Shown here piece after piece: positions 17,492 to 25,400 of a stretch of 64,000 nt of DNA. The notes beneath the pieces are model-generated. The model ran no database searches and was not told the DNA's origin. It saw nothing but the letters and a program-made list of their open reading frames with translations. The DNA is from Serinicoccus chungangensis (lineage in GTDB: Bacteria > Actinomycetota > Actinomycetes > Actinomycetales > Dermatophilaceae), in contig NZ_CP040887.1 of NCBI RefSeq assembly GCF_006337125.1, positions 2,666,001 to 2,730,000 on the forward strand. Direction: 5' to 3'. Both the position numbers and the translations under genes were made by a program. Position 1 is the stretch's first letter. Every line of letters starts with the position of its first letter.

Positions 17492-18166
17492 GTGTCTCTG
17501 GGGAACGAACGTCAGTCCGCATCGGAGACGGGCCTGAACAGGCATCGGGTCGTGGTCGAGGCCGTCCGGCTCGCCGACCGCGACGGGGTCCACGGGCTGA
17601 GTATGCGCCGGCTGGCAGGCGCGCTCGACGTGGGTGCGATGTCGCTCTACCACTACGTGGCAAACAAGGAACAGCTGCTGGACGCCATGATCGATGTCGT
17701 CTTCGAGGAGATCGAACTTCCTCCCCGGGAGAGTGACTGGCGGACGGCGATGCGACAGCGGGCGGTGTCGGCCCGGCAGGTTCTCGCCCGCCACCCGTGG
17801 GCGACCGTCCTGATGGAGTCGCGGACGACGCCGGGGCCCGCGAACCTCCGCCACCGCGAGGCAGTCACCGCCTGCCTGCGCAGGTCCGGCTTCACAGTCC
17901 CGATGGCGACGCACGCCAACTGGGTGCTCGACAGCTACGTCTACGGGTATGCCTTGCAGGAAACCACCCTCCCGTTCGACACCGCCGGCGAGCTCGCGGA
18001 CATGGTCGAGGACGTCTACCTGCCCCAGCTCCCTCCGGACCAGTTCCCCTACCTTCACGAGTCCGCCGCGACCCTTGCCACCGCCGGCTACGACCCAGCA
18101 GAGGAGTTCATCTTCGGCCTCGACCTCATCCTCTCGGCGCTCGAGCCCTTGAGAACCTCAGCGTAG
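17492..18166 (+). CDS. TetR-family repressor
   Basis: The 224-aa regulator has the TetR helix-turn-helix at residues about 15-62 (VVVEAVRLADRDGVHGLSMR, GALDVGAMSLYHYVANKEQL) and a long helical ligand-binding domain of the TetR_C_1 kind. The GTG at 17492 with a GGGAGG site upstream is chosen over the ATG-like start at 17399, which would lie before the operators. It probably represses itself and the divergent oxidoreductase through the three sites at 17408-17459. Confidence 0.85.
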   Translation: MSLGNERQSASETGLNRHRVVVEAVRLADRDGVHGLSMRRLAGALDVGAMSLYHYVANKEQLLDAMIDVVFEEIELPPRESDWRTAMRQRAVSARQVLARHPWATVLMESRTTPGPANLRHREAVTACLRRSGFTVPMATHANWVLDSYVYGYALQETTLPFDTAGELADMVEDVYLPQLPPDQFPYLHESAATLATAGYDPAEEFIFGLDLILSALEPLRTSA

Positions 18167-18229
18167 CCACGCTCGGGACCATCCCTGGACGAGGAGATGT
18201 CCCGACGCCTGTTCGAGCGTCAAACGCTG

Positions 18230-18498
18230 CCCCTGGGCGGACCCCGGGGGAAGCGGTTCGCGATGCCGCGCTCCGTGGTGCTGCTGCACCAGGGGTCGGC
18301 CGGCATCGGGGTGGCAGGGCGATGGACATCGCTATCCAGGCCGACGACCTGCGGAATACCCGGGACACCGTCCTGTGACTCATCGCCGGGGACACCGGTA
18401 TGGACATGGCCACCGTGGAACGCGACTCGCGTCGGGACCGTTGGTTCAGCGCGCAGGAGGCGATCGACTACGAGTTCGCCAAGACTGAGCCCCGCTGA
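18230..18498 (+). pseudogene. clpP: clpP 3' fragment
   Basis: The three frames of this stretch, taken together, spell the C-terminal half of an ATP-dependent Clp protease proteolytic subunit: GKRFAMPRSVVLLHQGSAGIG, then (after a frameshift near 18320) MDIAIQADDLRNTRDTVL, a TGA stop, and LIAGDTGMDMATVERDSRRD, RWFSAQEAIDYEF. The HQ-x-SAG and D-R-D-x-W-F/x-A-x-E-A motifs are those of ClpP. The fragment ends exactly where the left inverted repeat of an IS256-type element begins, which supplies its last stop codon. It cannot encode an active protease. Confidence 0.75.
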
Positions 18499-19858
18499 GT
18501 GGTGGGCTTTGAGGTGATGCTCGTTGCCTACCGGTCGCCTTCTTGGAGGGCGACGGTTTCAGTATCGCTGGTGGGGTAGAGCTTGGCCATGGAGCCTTCG
18601 GAGAGGTAGCGGCGGTCGTCGACCTGCCACTCGTCGTGGGTGTCTGCCAGGACGGCGCCGATGAGGCGGATGACGGCGGCCTCGTTGGGGAAGATTCCGA
18701 CGACGCGGGAGCGGCGTTTGATCTCCTTGTTGAGCCGCTCAAGGGGGTTGGTGGACCAGATCTTGCGCCAGTGCTCCCGTGGGAACACGGCGAAGGCGAG
18801 GACCTCGGCCTTGGCGGCGTCCATGAGCGGGGCGGTCTTGGGGTACCGGCCGGCGAGGTCGTCGCGGACCTTGTCCCACTGCCGGGCCATGGAGGCCAGG
18901 TCGGGCTGGGCGAAGATGGTCCGGAAGACCGCGGCGACCATCTCTGTCTCGGCCTTGGGTACGTGCGCGAGGACGTTGCGGATGAAGTGGACCCGGCAGC
19001 GTTGGTGGGCCGAGCCCTGGAACACCCGCCTCAGCGCGGCGACCAGGCCGGCGTGCTGGTCGGAGATCACCAGCTGCACACCGGACAGCCCACGCTTGCG
19101 CAAGCCGGTCAGGAACGCGCGCCAGAAGACCTCGTCCTCGCTGTCGCCGACGTCCAGGCCCAGGATCTCCCGGCGGCCGTGCTCGGTGACACCGGTCGCG
19201 ATCACGACGGCCTTGGACACCACCATCGCGGCCTCGGTGCGCACGTGCAGGTAGGTCGCGTCGAGGTAGACGTAGGGGAAGCGGGCGTGGTCCAGGCGGC
19301 GGGTGCGGAACGCCCCCACGGACTCATCCAGGCCGGCGCAGATCCGCGACACCTCGGACTTGGAGATCCCGGTCCCGCCCAGGGCGACCACGAGGTCGTC
19401 GACCGAGCGGGTCGAGACACCGTGGACGTAGGCCTCCATCACCACCGCGTACAGCGCCTGGTCGATCCGCCGACGCGGTTCCAAGATGCTGGGGAAGAAG
19501 CTGCCCTGGCGCAGCTTAGGCAGCGCGACCGTGACGTCGCCGCCCTTGGTCGTCAACAGCTTCGGGCGGGTCCCGTTGCGCTCGGTCACCCGCCCGGGCG
19601 TGCGTTCGTAGCGGGCGGCGCCGATGGCTTCGGTGGCCTCGGCCTCGATCAGCTCCTGCAGGACCATGCGCACGGACTCGCGCACCAGATCTACGCCGTC
19701 ACCGGTGCGAAGTGCGTCCAGCAGGTCGGACACGGCAGACTGGGAAAGGGTCATCGGTGAGATCTCCTCTGGTGAGTACTTGGCGGTACACACCGAGCAT
19801 CTCGCCGATGACCTCCCTACGTCAGGGAGCCACACCCACTCCCCAAACCCCACCACTC
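18497..19858. mobile_element. IS256-family insertion sequence
   Basis: Imperfect inverted ends are seen at 18497 (GAGTGGTGGGCTTTGAGG) and, reversed, at 19858 (GAGTGGTGGGGTTTGGGG), 16 of 18 identical. The element is about 1.36 kb with one transposase gene read leftward. The 8-base flanks (GCCCCGCT left, CGCGGGAC right) do not form a direct repeat. Both flanks are clpP-like sequence, but in the order 3' part, element, 5' part. Confidence 0.75.
18528..19754 (-). CDS. IS256-family transposase
   Basis: The 408-aa transposase looks intact. The DDE catalytic residues can be placed: Asp in YVYLDATYLHVR, Asp in QLVISDQHAGLVAAL, and Glu in NPLERLNKEIKRRSRVV, with the family C-H signature HQRCRVHFIRNVLAHVPK before it. 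The start is the ATG at 19754 (MTLSQSAVSDLLDALR), preceded by a GGTGAGATC region and well inside the inverted repeats. It is unlike the decayed IS256 copy at 59132, so the two are separate subfamilies. Confidence 0.9.
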   Translation of the reverse strand: MTLSQSAVSDLLDALRTGDGVDLVRESVRMVLQELIEAEATEAIGAARYERTPGRVTERNGTRPKLLTTKGGDVTVALPKLRQGSFFPSILEPRRRIDQALYAVVMEAYVHGVSTRSVDDLVVALGGTGISKSEVSRICAGLDESVGAFRTRRLDHARFPYVYLDATYLHVRTEAAMVVSKAVVIATGVTEHGRREILGLDVGDSEDEVFWRAFLTGLRKRGLSGVQLVISDQHAGLVAALRRVFQGSAHQRCRVHFIRNVLAHVPKAETEMVAAVFRTIFAQPDLASMARQWDKVRDDLAGRYPKTAPLMDAAKAEVLAFAVFPREHWRKIWSTNPLERLNKEIKRRSRVVGIFPNEAAVIRLIGAVLADTHDEWQVDDRRYLSEGSMAKLYPTSDTETVALQEGDR

Positions 19859-19863
19859 CGCGG

Positions 19864-20016
19864 GACTCTTACTTCGCCAACGCGATCATCGCCCAGCTCA
19901 TCCAGCTGGAGTCCGCAACCCAGACCAGCCGGTCCAGCTCTTGCATCAACTCCCCAGGCGGCTCGATCCCCGCGATGCTGGCGATCTACGACGCCATGCA
20001 GTTCGTGAGGGCGGCG
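19864..20016 (+). pseudogene. clpP: clpP 5' fragment
   Basis: This stretch encodes DSYFANAIIAQLIQLES, then SCINSPGGSIPAMLAIYDAM and QFVRAA. It corresponds to the N-terminal third of ClpP, including the conserved I-N-S-P-G-G-S and A-I-Y-D-x-M-Q motifs. It begins 6 bases after the right end of the IS256-type element, lacks a start codon, and loses similarity at a tRNA-like sequence. Actinobacteria carry clpP1 and clpP2 in tandem, so it may be the 5' part of a second clpP whose upstream partner is the fragment at 18230. Confidence 0.7.
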
Positions 20017-20034
20017 ACCCACACCACTCGCGTT

Positions 20035-20065
20035 GGACTCGAACCCTCAACCACCTGTTTACAAG
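20035..20065 (-). other. tRNA 3'-half-like sequence, possible attachment-site core
   Basis: Read on the minus strand the sequence runs CTTGTAAACAGG, TGGTTGA, GGGTTCGAGTCC. This matches a tRNA from the anticodon loop (CT-TGT-AA, anticodon UGU for Thr) through the 3' side of the anticodon stem (ACAGG), variable loop and T-loop. The 5' partner CCTGT of the anticodon stem is absent, and base pairing of the T-stem fails after GAGTCC. It is thus not a functional tRNA. This extent is typical of att cores left by tyrosine-recombinase elements in tRNA genes; no integrase is nearby. Confidence 0.5.
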
Positions 20066-20182
20066 ACTCCCAGCCACAACGCCCTGACCTGCACAAACAG
20101 CCGGGAAAGGGCCTTCGGGCCGTTTCGTGCAGCATACGTGCATCATGGCTGGCGTCTCCCGGCTCCCCTTGGCCGCTCCACC

Positions 20183-20215
20183 GCCGGTCTGCCGCCGGTC
20201 TGCCGCCGGTCTGCC
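20183..20215. repeat. 11-bp tandem repeat, three copies
   Basis: GCCGGTCTGCC is repeated three times without change, directly head to tail, in non-coding DNA. It probably arose by slippage; no function is evident. Confidence 0.8.
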
Positions 20216-20494
20216 GAGGGGGAGAGTCGCACGCCCCACAGCCAAGGCGACATAGCGGACAGCGGTCGAGCTTGTCCGTCACTCTTGACTCCCCTACCAA
20301 TCTAGGCCGCTCGCCCTCCCCCGCCGTCGAGGTCGGCGGCCGTCGCGACTTCGCGAGGTCGAATGGCCAGCTGGAGTCGGCGGTCGATACATCACCCTCA
20401 TGCCGATGAGCGGTCGATGGAAGCGCAGCAGCACCGGAGCGGCACGATCCGACGTGTCCTCCCAGGACCTCTTGAGAGCGCTACTGTTTCGAGC

Positions 20495-20794
20495 ATGACT
20501 GTGCTCGACTCTACGACTGCGCTGTATGCAGCCCTCAAGTTCGTGCCCGAGGGCGGAAGGATGACTGTCTACACGCGAGACTCAAGGCGCGCGAGGACTA
20601 ACGTCGTCGCGGAACTACGCAAAGAACCGGGTGGCGGATGGGATGACTGGCAAGTTCTTAGGCGGCCGGAGACCGCCGACGCATCGCTACTTCCTGACAC
20701 CTGGCCCGAAGAGAACCCTGCCATCATTTCGTGCCGCACACTTGCTGACTCTCTCGCGGAGAACCCTGACCTGTGGGCGGAAGTGGAGGACTGA
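20495..20794 (+). CDS. small orphan hypothetical protein
   Basis: The 99-aa acidic protein is not recognised. It has no membrane segment. The ATG at 20495 is chosen over earlier in-frame starts because the sequence MTVLDSTTALYAALKFVPEGG begins a regular alpha/beta pattern there. It is convergent with the large NACHT gene; between them lies only the ISL3 element. Base composition is somewhat less GC-rich than the flanking chromosome, like other genes of this accessory region. Confidence 0.5.
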   Translation: MTVLDSTTALYAALKFVPEGGRMTVYTRDSRRARTNVVAELRKEPGGGWDDWQVLRRPETADASLLPDTWPEENPAIISCRTLADSLAENPDLWAEVED

Positions 20795-20981
20795 CTGAAA
20801 GCTGGACGATTAGCATCGCGATGAGTCACGTCCGATAGACCCAGGGCCGAATACTGGGCGGCGAGCGAAACATTCCTGACCGCCGAACGTACCGAGCAGG
20901 TACGTCTCACGACCTCTGCCTTCCGCTTGGCTCGGCCGATCCGGCGGCTGACCATCCAGATCAATTCCCTAGAGCAGGGCG

Positions 20982-20989
20982 GCATTAGG
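20982..20989. repeat. left target-site duplication of ISL3 element
   Basis: GCATTAGG directly abuts the left inverted repeat and is repeated exactly at 22408-22415 after the right one. Confidence 0.9.
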
Positions 20990-22407
20990 GGCTCTTCGTA
21001 GTTGAGCGGGGCGCCCGGTAGGTGATCGGGCTCGTGGCCCCGACATGCTGTTGGTCTCTCACCACCGACAGCGACGAGGCCACGAGCATGGACGACGGTA
21101 CGGCAGTACTTCTGGGTCTGGAGGACGAGTTCACCGTCCTGCTGATCGAGCGGATCGACCCGGGGCGGGTCAAGGCGCTCATCGAGGTCAGGGCGAGCGA
21201 GGGTGCCTGCCCGGGGTGCGGGGTCCTGACCAGCAGGGTCAAGGACCGTCTGATCGTGGCGGTGAAGGACCTGAAGGTCAGCGGTCAGATCCTGGATCTG
21301 TGGTGGCGCAAGCGGCGCCTGGTCTGTCAGCAGACTGGGTGCCAGCGGGCGACGTTCACCCAGCAGTCCACCCAGATCCCGGCCCGAGCCAGGCTCAGCG
21401 CCCGGTTGCGCGCCGAGCTCGCTGCAGCGATCGCCCGGTCGAACCGGGCGGTGTCCGACGTCGCCGCCGAGCACGGCGTGTCCTGGCACACCGCGCACAG
21501 GCGCTCATCGCCGCGGCGACCGCATGGTTCCCCGAACCGGAGCCGACCCGGGTGCTGGGCATCGACGAGACCCGCGCCAGGTCCGTGCGGTGGGTCCTGG
21601 AAGAGGCCGGGTGGAGAAGGTCCAACCCGTGGATGACCTCCTTCGTCAACGCCGACACCAGCGCCCCGGGCGCGTTGCTGGGCCTGGTCCCGGGCAGGTC
21701 GGGGGCCTGCGTCGTCGACTGGCTCGGTGAGCAGTCCCAGGCGTTCCGCGAGGGCATCGAGCTGGTCGTCATCGACCCTTCGGCGCCGTACGCCTCCGGT
21801 GTGCGGGCCGCGCTACCGCACGCGCGGGTCGCGGTCGACAAGTGGCACCTGGTGGCACTGGCCAACCAGATGGTCACCGAGGTCCGCCAACGCGTTACCC
21901 GGGAACGTCTGGGCCGGCGAGGCACCACCGCCGAGGCGACCTGGGCCCACCGGCAGCTGCTGCTCACCGGGTACGAACACCTCTCGACCAAGCAGGTCGC
22001 GCGCCTGCAGACCACCTTGGCGGCCGAGGACACCACCAACGAGATTGGCGCCGCGCACGCCGTCAAGGAACGCCTCAGGCTGCTCCTGGACGCCAGCGAC
22101 CCGCCCGTCATCCGGGCCCGGCTGTTCGACTTCTACAACGCCGCGGCGGACTCCCACATGACCGAGACCACCCGTCTGGCCACCACGGTCCAGACCTGGT
22201 GGCCGGCCATCCTCACCGCGCTCACCGAGAACGTCACGAACGCCCGCACCGAGGGCTTCAACCGGATCATCAAGGACACCAAGAGAGTCGGCTGCGGGTA
22301 CCGCAACATGGAGAACTACCGACGACGCATACTGGCCCACATCACCCTCACCCGAGGGCACAGGTCAGCAGCATGAACAGCCCCGCCCCGCTCAACTACG
22401 AAGAGCC
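20990..22407. mobile_element. ISL3-family insertion sequence with perfect ends
   Basis: The element is 1418 bp. Its inverted repeats are 24 bases long and identical (20990-21013 and 22384-22407, beginning GGCTCTTCGTAGTTGAG). An 8-base target duplication GCATTAGG flanks it (20982-20989 and 22408-22415). Perfect ends and duplication show a recent insertion, 30 bases beyond the stop codon of the NACHT gene and outside any gene. Its single transposase is frameshifted. Confidence 0.95.
21088..22376 (+). pseudogene. ISL3-family transposase, one-base frameshift
   Basis: The first frame, from the ATG at 21088, gives the N-terminal zinc-binding and HTH part (GACPGCGVLTSR with C-x-x-C, then C-x-x-x-x-x-C, and DVAAEHGVSWHTAHR). 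The second frame continues with ALIAAATAWFPEP, RVLGIDETRAR (first Asp), VVIDPSAPYASGVR, VDKWHLVALAN (second Asp) and TEGFNRIIKDTKRV (Glu region). The frames join near 21505, where a single base is missing from CACAGGCGCTC relative to an uninterrupted H-R-A-L-I reading. Everything else is intact, so this is a very recent inactivation or a sequencing slip. Confidence 0.85.
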
Positions 22408-22415
22408 GCATTAGG
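22408..22415. repeat. right target-site duplication of ISL3 element
   Basis: GCATTAGG is the exact copy of 20982-20989 and immediately follows the right inverted repeat. Confidence 0.9.
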
Positions 22416-22436
22416 ATGGATAGCGCGGGATTTGAC

Positions 22437-25400
22437 CTACAATTGCCTCCGCTTCAGCGAGCAGTCCAGAACCCTCACTTGAACACACTTCCCCATCGCG
22501 TCCTGTTTGCGGGCTAGAGACTCTAGGGCCGCCCGCACTGTTTCAAGGTCACCATGCCTAGCAGACTTCCTGCGGCGCGAATCGTCCGACGTCCATGACT
22601 CGGGATCAAACCATGCAACGATATAGATTCCGTGGTCGATTTGGTAGTCAAGCATGTACCGCTGCACCAGCTGATCGACAAGCGAATCAATCAAGCCCTC
22701 GTTCCAGATACCCTTTACTTCTCCGGGAACGCGGAGGGAGCGGCCTGGATCGTCATTCCCGAGGGGCGGCATCGCTTCTATACGAAGGTCCGTGCGCTCG
22801 GGCAGGCCAGTCGGTTTGTTACGACGCACTTGAACTTCGCGATTTACAACGGCGCCGCTCGCGTTGAGGCGTTGCTCCAGCTCGATGGCTAAATAGTCTG
22901 AGATTTCTTCTTCCGACTTCGGTCGCTTGGCATGCGTGTCCCACAACAAATGAGAGGCAGGCGTGTCGGCTTGCAGGCGCGCTTGAATCTCATCCAGTGC
23001 TCGCATCGTGACAGCCAACAAGTCTGCGTCTGTCCGCACTAACCGCGCGCGTCTACTACCGGCCAGTTGACCAATCGCCTCAGGAGTGAGCGGTTCCCAT
23101 GCGTGCTCGCGGAGCCGCCGACGTGCCTCCGAGACGACGCGCGATAGCCAAGGTTGATCCGATCGAACTTGAGCAATCCGTTCTACCGCACTCACCGCCT
23201 CCTGTGTTCCGAGCCTAGAAAGGGTGCCCAACAAAGAATCTCGCCATGTCGCAACGGCTTCGCGCGGGCCAACAACGTGCACCTGCTCGAAGTCAGGGTC
23301 CTCCTCCGGCGGGAAGCGTTCCGTTAACCACAGGTACAGATCAGCCACCTCTTGGGGGTCGAGCTCCGGCGCACGGCGATCGAATGCTTGAGCCGCCCGC
23401 AAGAGCGCCTGTTCCATGAGTTGCGGTTCCTTATCCAACAGGGAACGCAGGACAGGCCATGAGTCGCGCGCATCACCTCGGAGCAGGCGGTACGCGGCAT
23501 CCATCGCACGCTCAGGTGTCTCCTTCCGTTGTTCCGGCTCCAACCACGAGCGAAGCAGCGGAGCCAGGAGGCCAGGGTGCCTCTCTATGAGGAAGTCGAG
23601 CAAGGTGTCTCTCGCCGCCGCTGCCATGGGGCGACCGAGCCGATCCACCAACTCGGTTGCAATGACTTCAGAGTCGAGCGCCTCCATTTCCACGCGCAAA
23701 AAGATCTGCTGATCGTTTGCAATGCAATGGTCTATCACTGCAAGGGCATACGCGTGGAGTTCTGCTGCTGCATGCTGGCGAGCTATCTCGAGAAGCCGAC
23801 GCTTATCCTCTGCGCTCGCTCCATTTAAAGTCGCGGTCCAATCTATTAGCACGGGCGCCCATTCACGCCAGACCGCAGGGGCCAGCGTGTCCAAAGACTG
23901 GGGCGCTAGGCGCAACAAGAGTACAAAAGCTCTATAAGCAGCTTGGGCCGGATAAGATACCTTGTCTAGGTTGAACCAGAGTTCGGATCGACACTTACCA
24001 TTCCGCAAATAGATAGGCGCAGCCGTTACGAAGTCTCGCTGCGTGGAGGGAGGCAGGGTGTCCCAGCGAGGATGCCGGGTCAGGTCTGGCTGGTACTCGT
24101 CCATGAAGGCGGTTGTGCCCGGTCTGACGGTTACGAGGCGCGCTGAGTACCAAAACTTCTCATAGTCACCCGACGCCGCTTGCGCGATGTCCGTGGCGAT
24201 GCGCGGGTTGATCCACTCGTCCCGCCCTTCCTCTTGTCTGCGAGAGAGCATGCGGCGCTCCAGCGCCACGTATCTCTGCCACTGCTCGCGCGATCGCACT
24301 GCTTCATCGGAGTCCAGGGGGAGGACATTTTTCCAGCCGCCAAGGAGTGACGCTGCCGGATCCTCGTCGTTCAGCTGTAGGACTACTTCCCTGTGGGTGG
24401 CCAGTGAGGGATTGACAAGGTGCTGTGCCGCTCTTCCCGCGTTTGTACGGGTGAGGCCCTCGCTCTCGTTGTATCGAGCAATCAACCAAGCGAGGTCTTC
24501 CTCGCGCACCAAGCCACCTTCCGCACCCCCCGGAAACAGAACGGCGCGCTGCAACTGGTCCTCAGATGCTTGTTCAAGCAACAAGAGCAATATGGTTCGG
24601 CGTTGTTGATCATCGATTTGGAGGCTCTCGTCGTCATCAGATCCGCCGAGTGGTGGCCGGTATTCATCAAGACGCTTCATCACCACCCGCAAAAGAAGCC
24701 GCCGGGCCACGTCTTTGTCCACGTTGTTAATGCACAGTCGCATTATCGATTTGACAAGAGTTGACAGGCGGCTATCGTCCAACCTGGACATGTCATCAAG
24801 AAGCCACTTAGCTGCTAGCTCGAGGTCAGCGTCCTCTAATCCTGATGCGAAGTGGTCCACGAACACCGAGTAGAGGCCGTAGTAGTTCCTGGGATGGGCT
24901 GGCGATAGGATACGAAAGACTTCTTCGGTGGAGATTGCGTGGGGCCAGGAGGCCATCAGTGCGGCTGCCTCAAGCTCTCGGTGCTCCAGGCCCTTGGCAC
25001 TCGTAGAATGGAGCCCGACAAGCGTCACGAGATCATGGCTAGGCGCTCCAGTCCCAAGATCATGTATCGCCATAGCGGCTGACGAACGCAGGCGTGTGTC
25101 CGCGGCTTCATTGAGAGCCAGCGTGGTGAGATCGGGCAGTGCGCCTTGGAGGGAACAATGTCGCGCTATACGGATCGCGACCCTGCACGCCTCGCCTTGC
25201 CCCCGTTGGAGGGCTGGGCTAAGTTGCTCGACGAGCCCTGCATGCTGAAGCCCCGAATACTCCGACTCGAAGTCGTCGAAGATCTCCCCCCGCTCCGCAT
25301 CCGCGAGAAGTGCGCCCACGACCTCCTCGCGCACGGTTTCGTCGGGTATGTCTACGGCTGACAAGAAGGCCTGAGGATCGGACTTCACGAAGTCGCGAAA

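Larger units (their letters stand above)
20017..20494. other. non-coding junction between clpP remnant and orphan gene
   Basis: No credible gene is seen in these 478 bases. They contain the tRNA-like att core at 20035 and the 11-base tandem repeat at 20183, described separately. The rest shows no recognisable coding, and the sequence reads like a mosaic left by insertion and loss of a mobile element. Confidence 0.5.

Noticed and set aside
20035..20110. Complete tRNA gene
   Set aside because: The 5' half, acceptor stem and proper T-stem pairing are missing.
20183..20215. CRISPR-like repeat
   Set aside because: Copies of 11 bases are directly adjacent without spacers; it is a simple tandem repeat.
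21480..21520. Programmed frameshift in the ISL3 transposase
   Set aside because: No slippery run or stimulatory structure is seen, and ISL3 elements normally encode the transposase in one frame; a mutation or base error is simpler.
22595..22892. Plus-strand frames inside the NACHT gene end as a small antitoxin-like gene
   Set aside because: They are antisense to the nuclease-domain codons and show no start signal.
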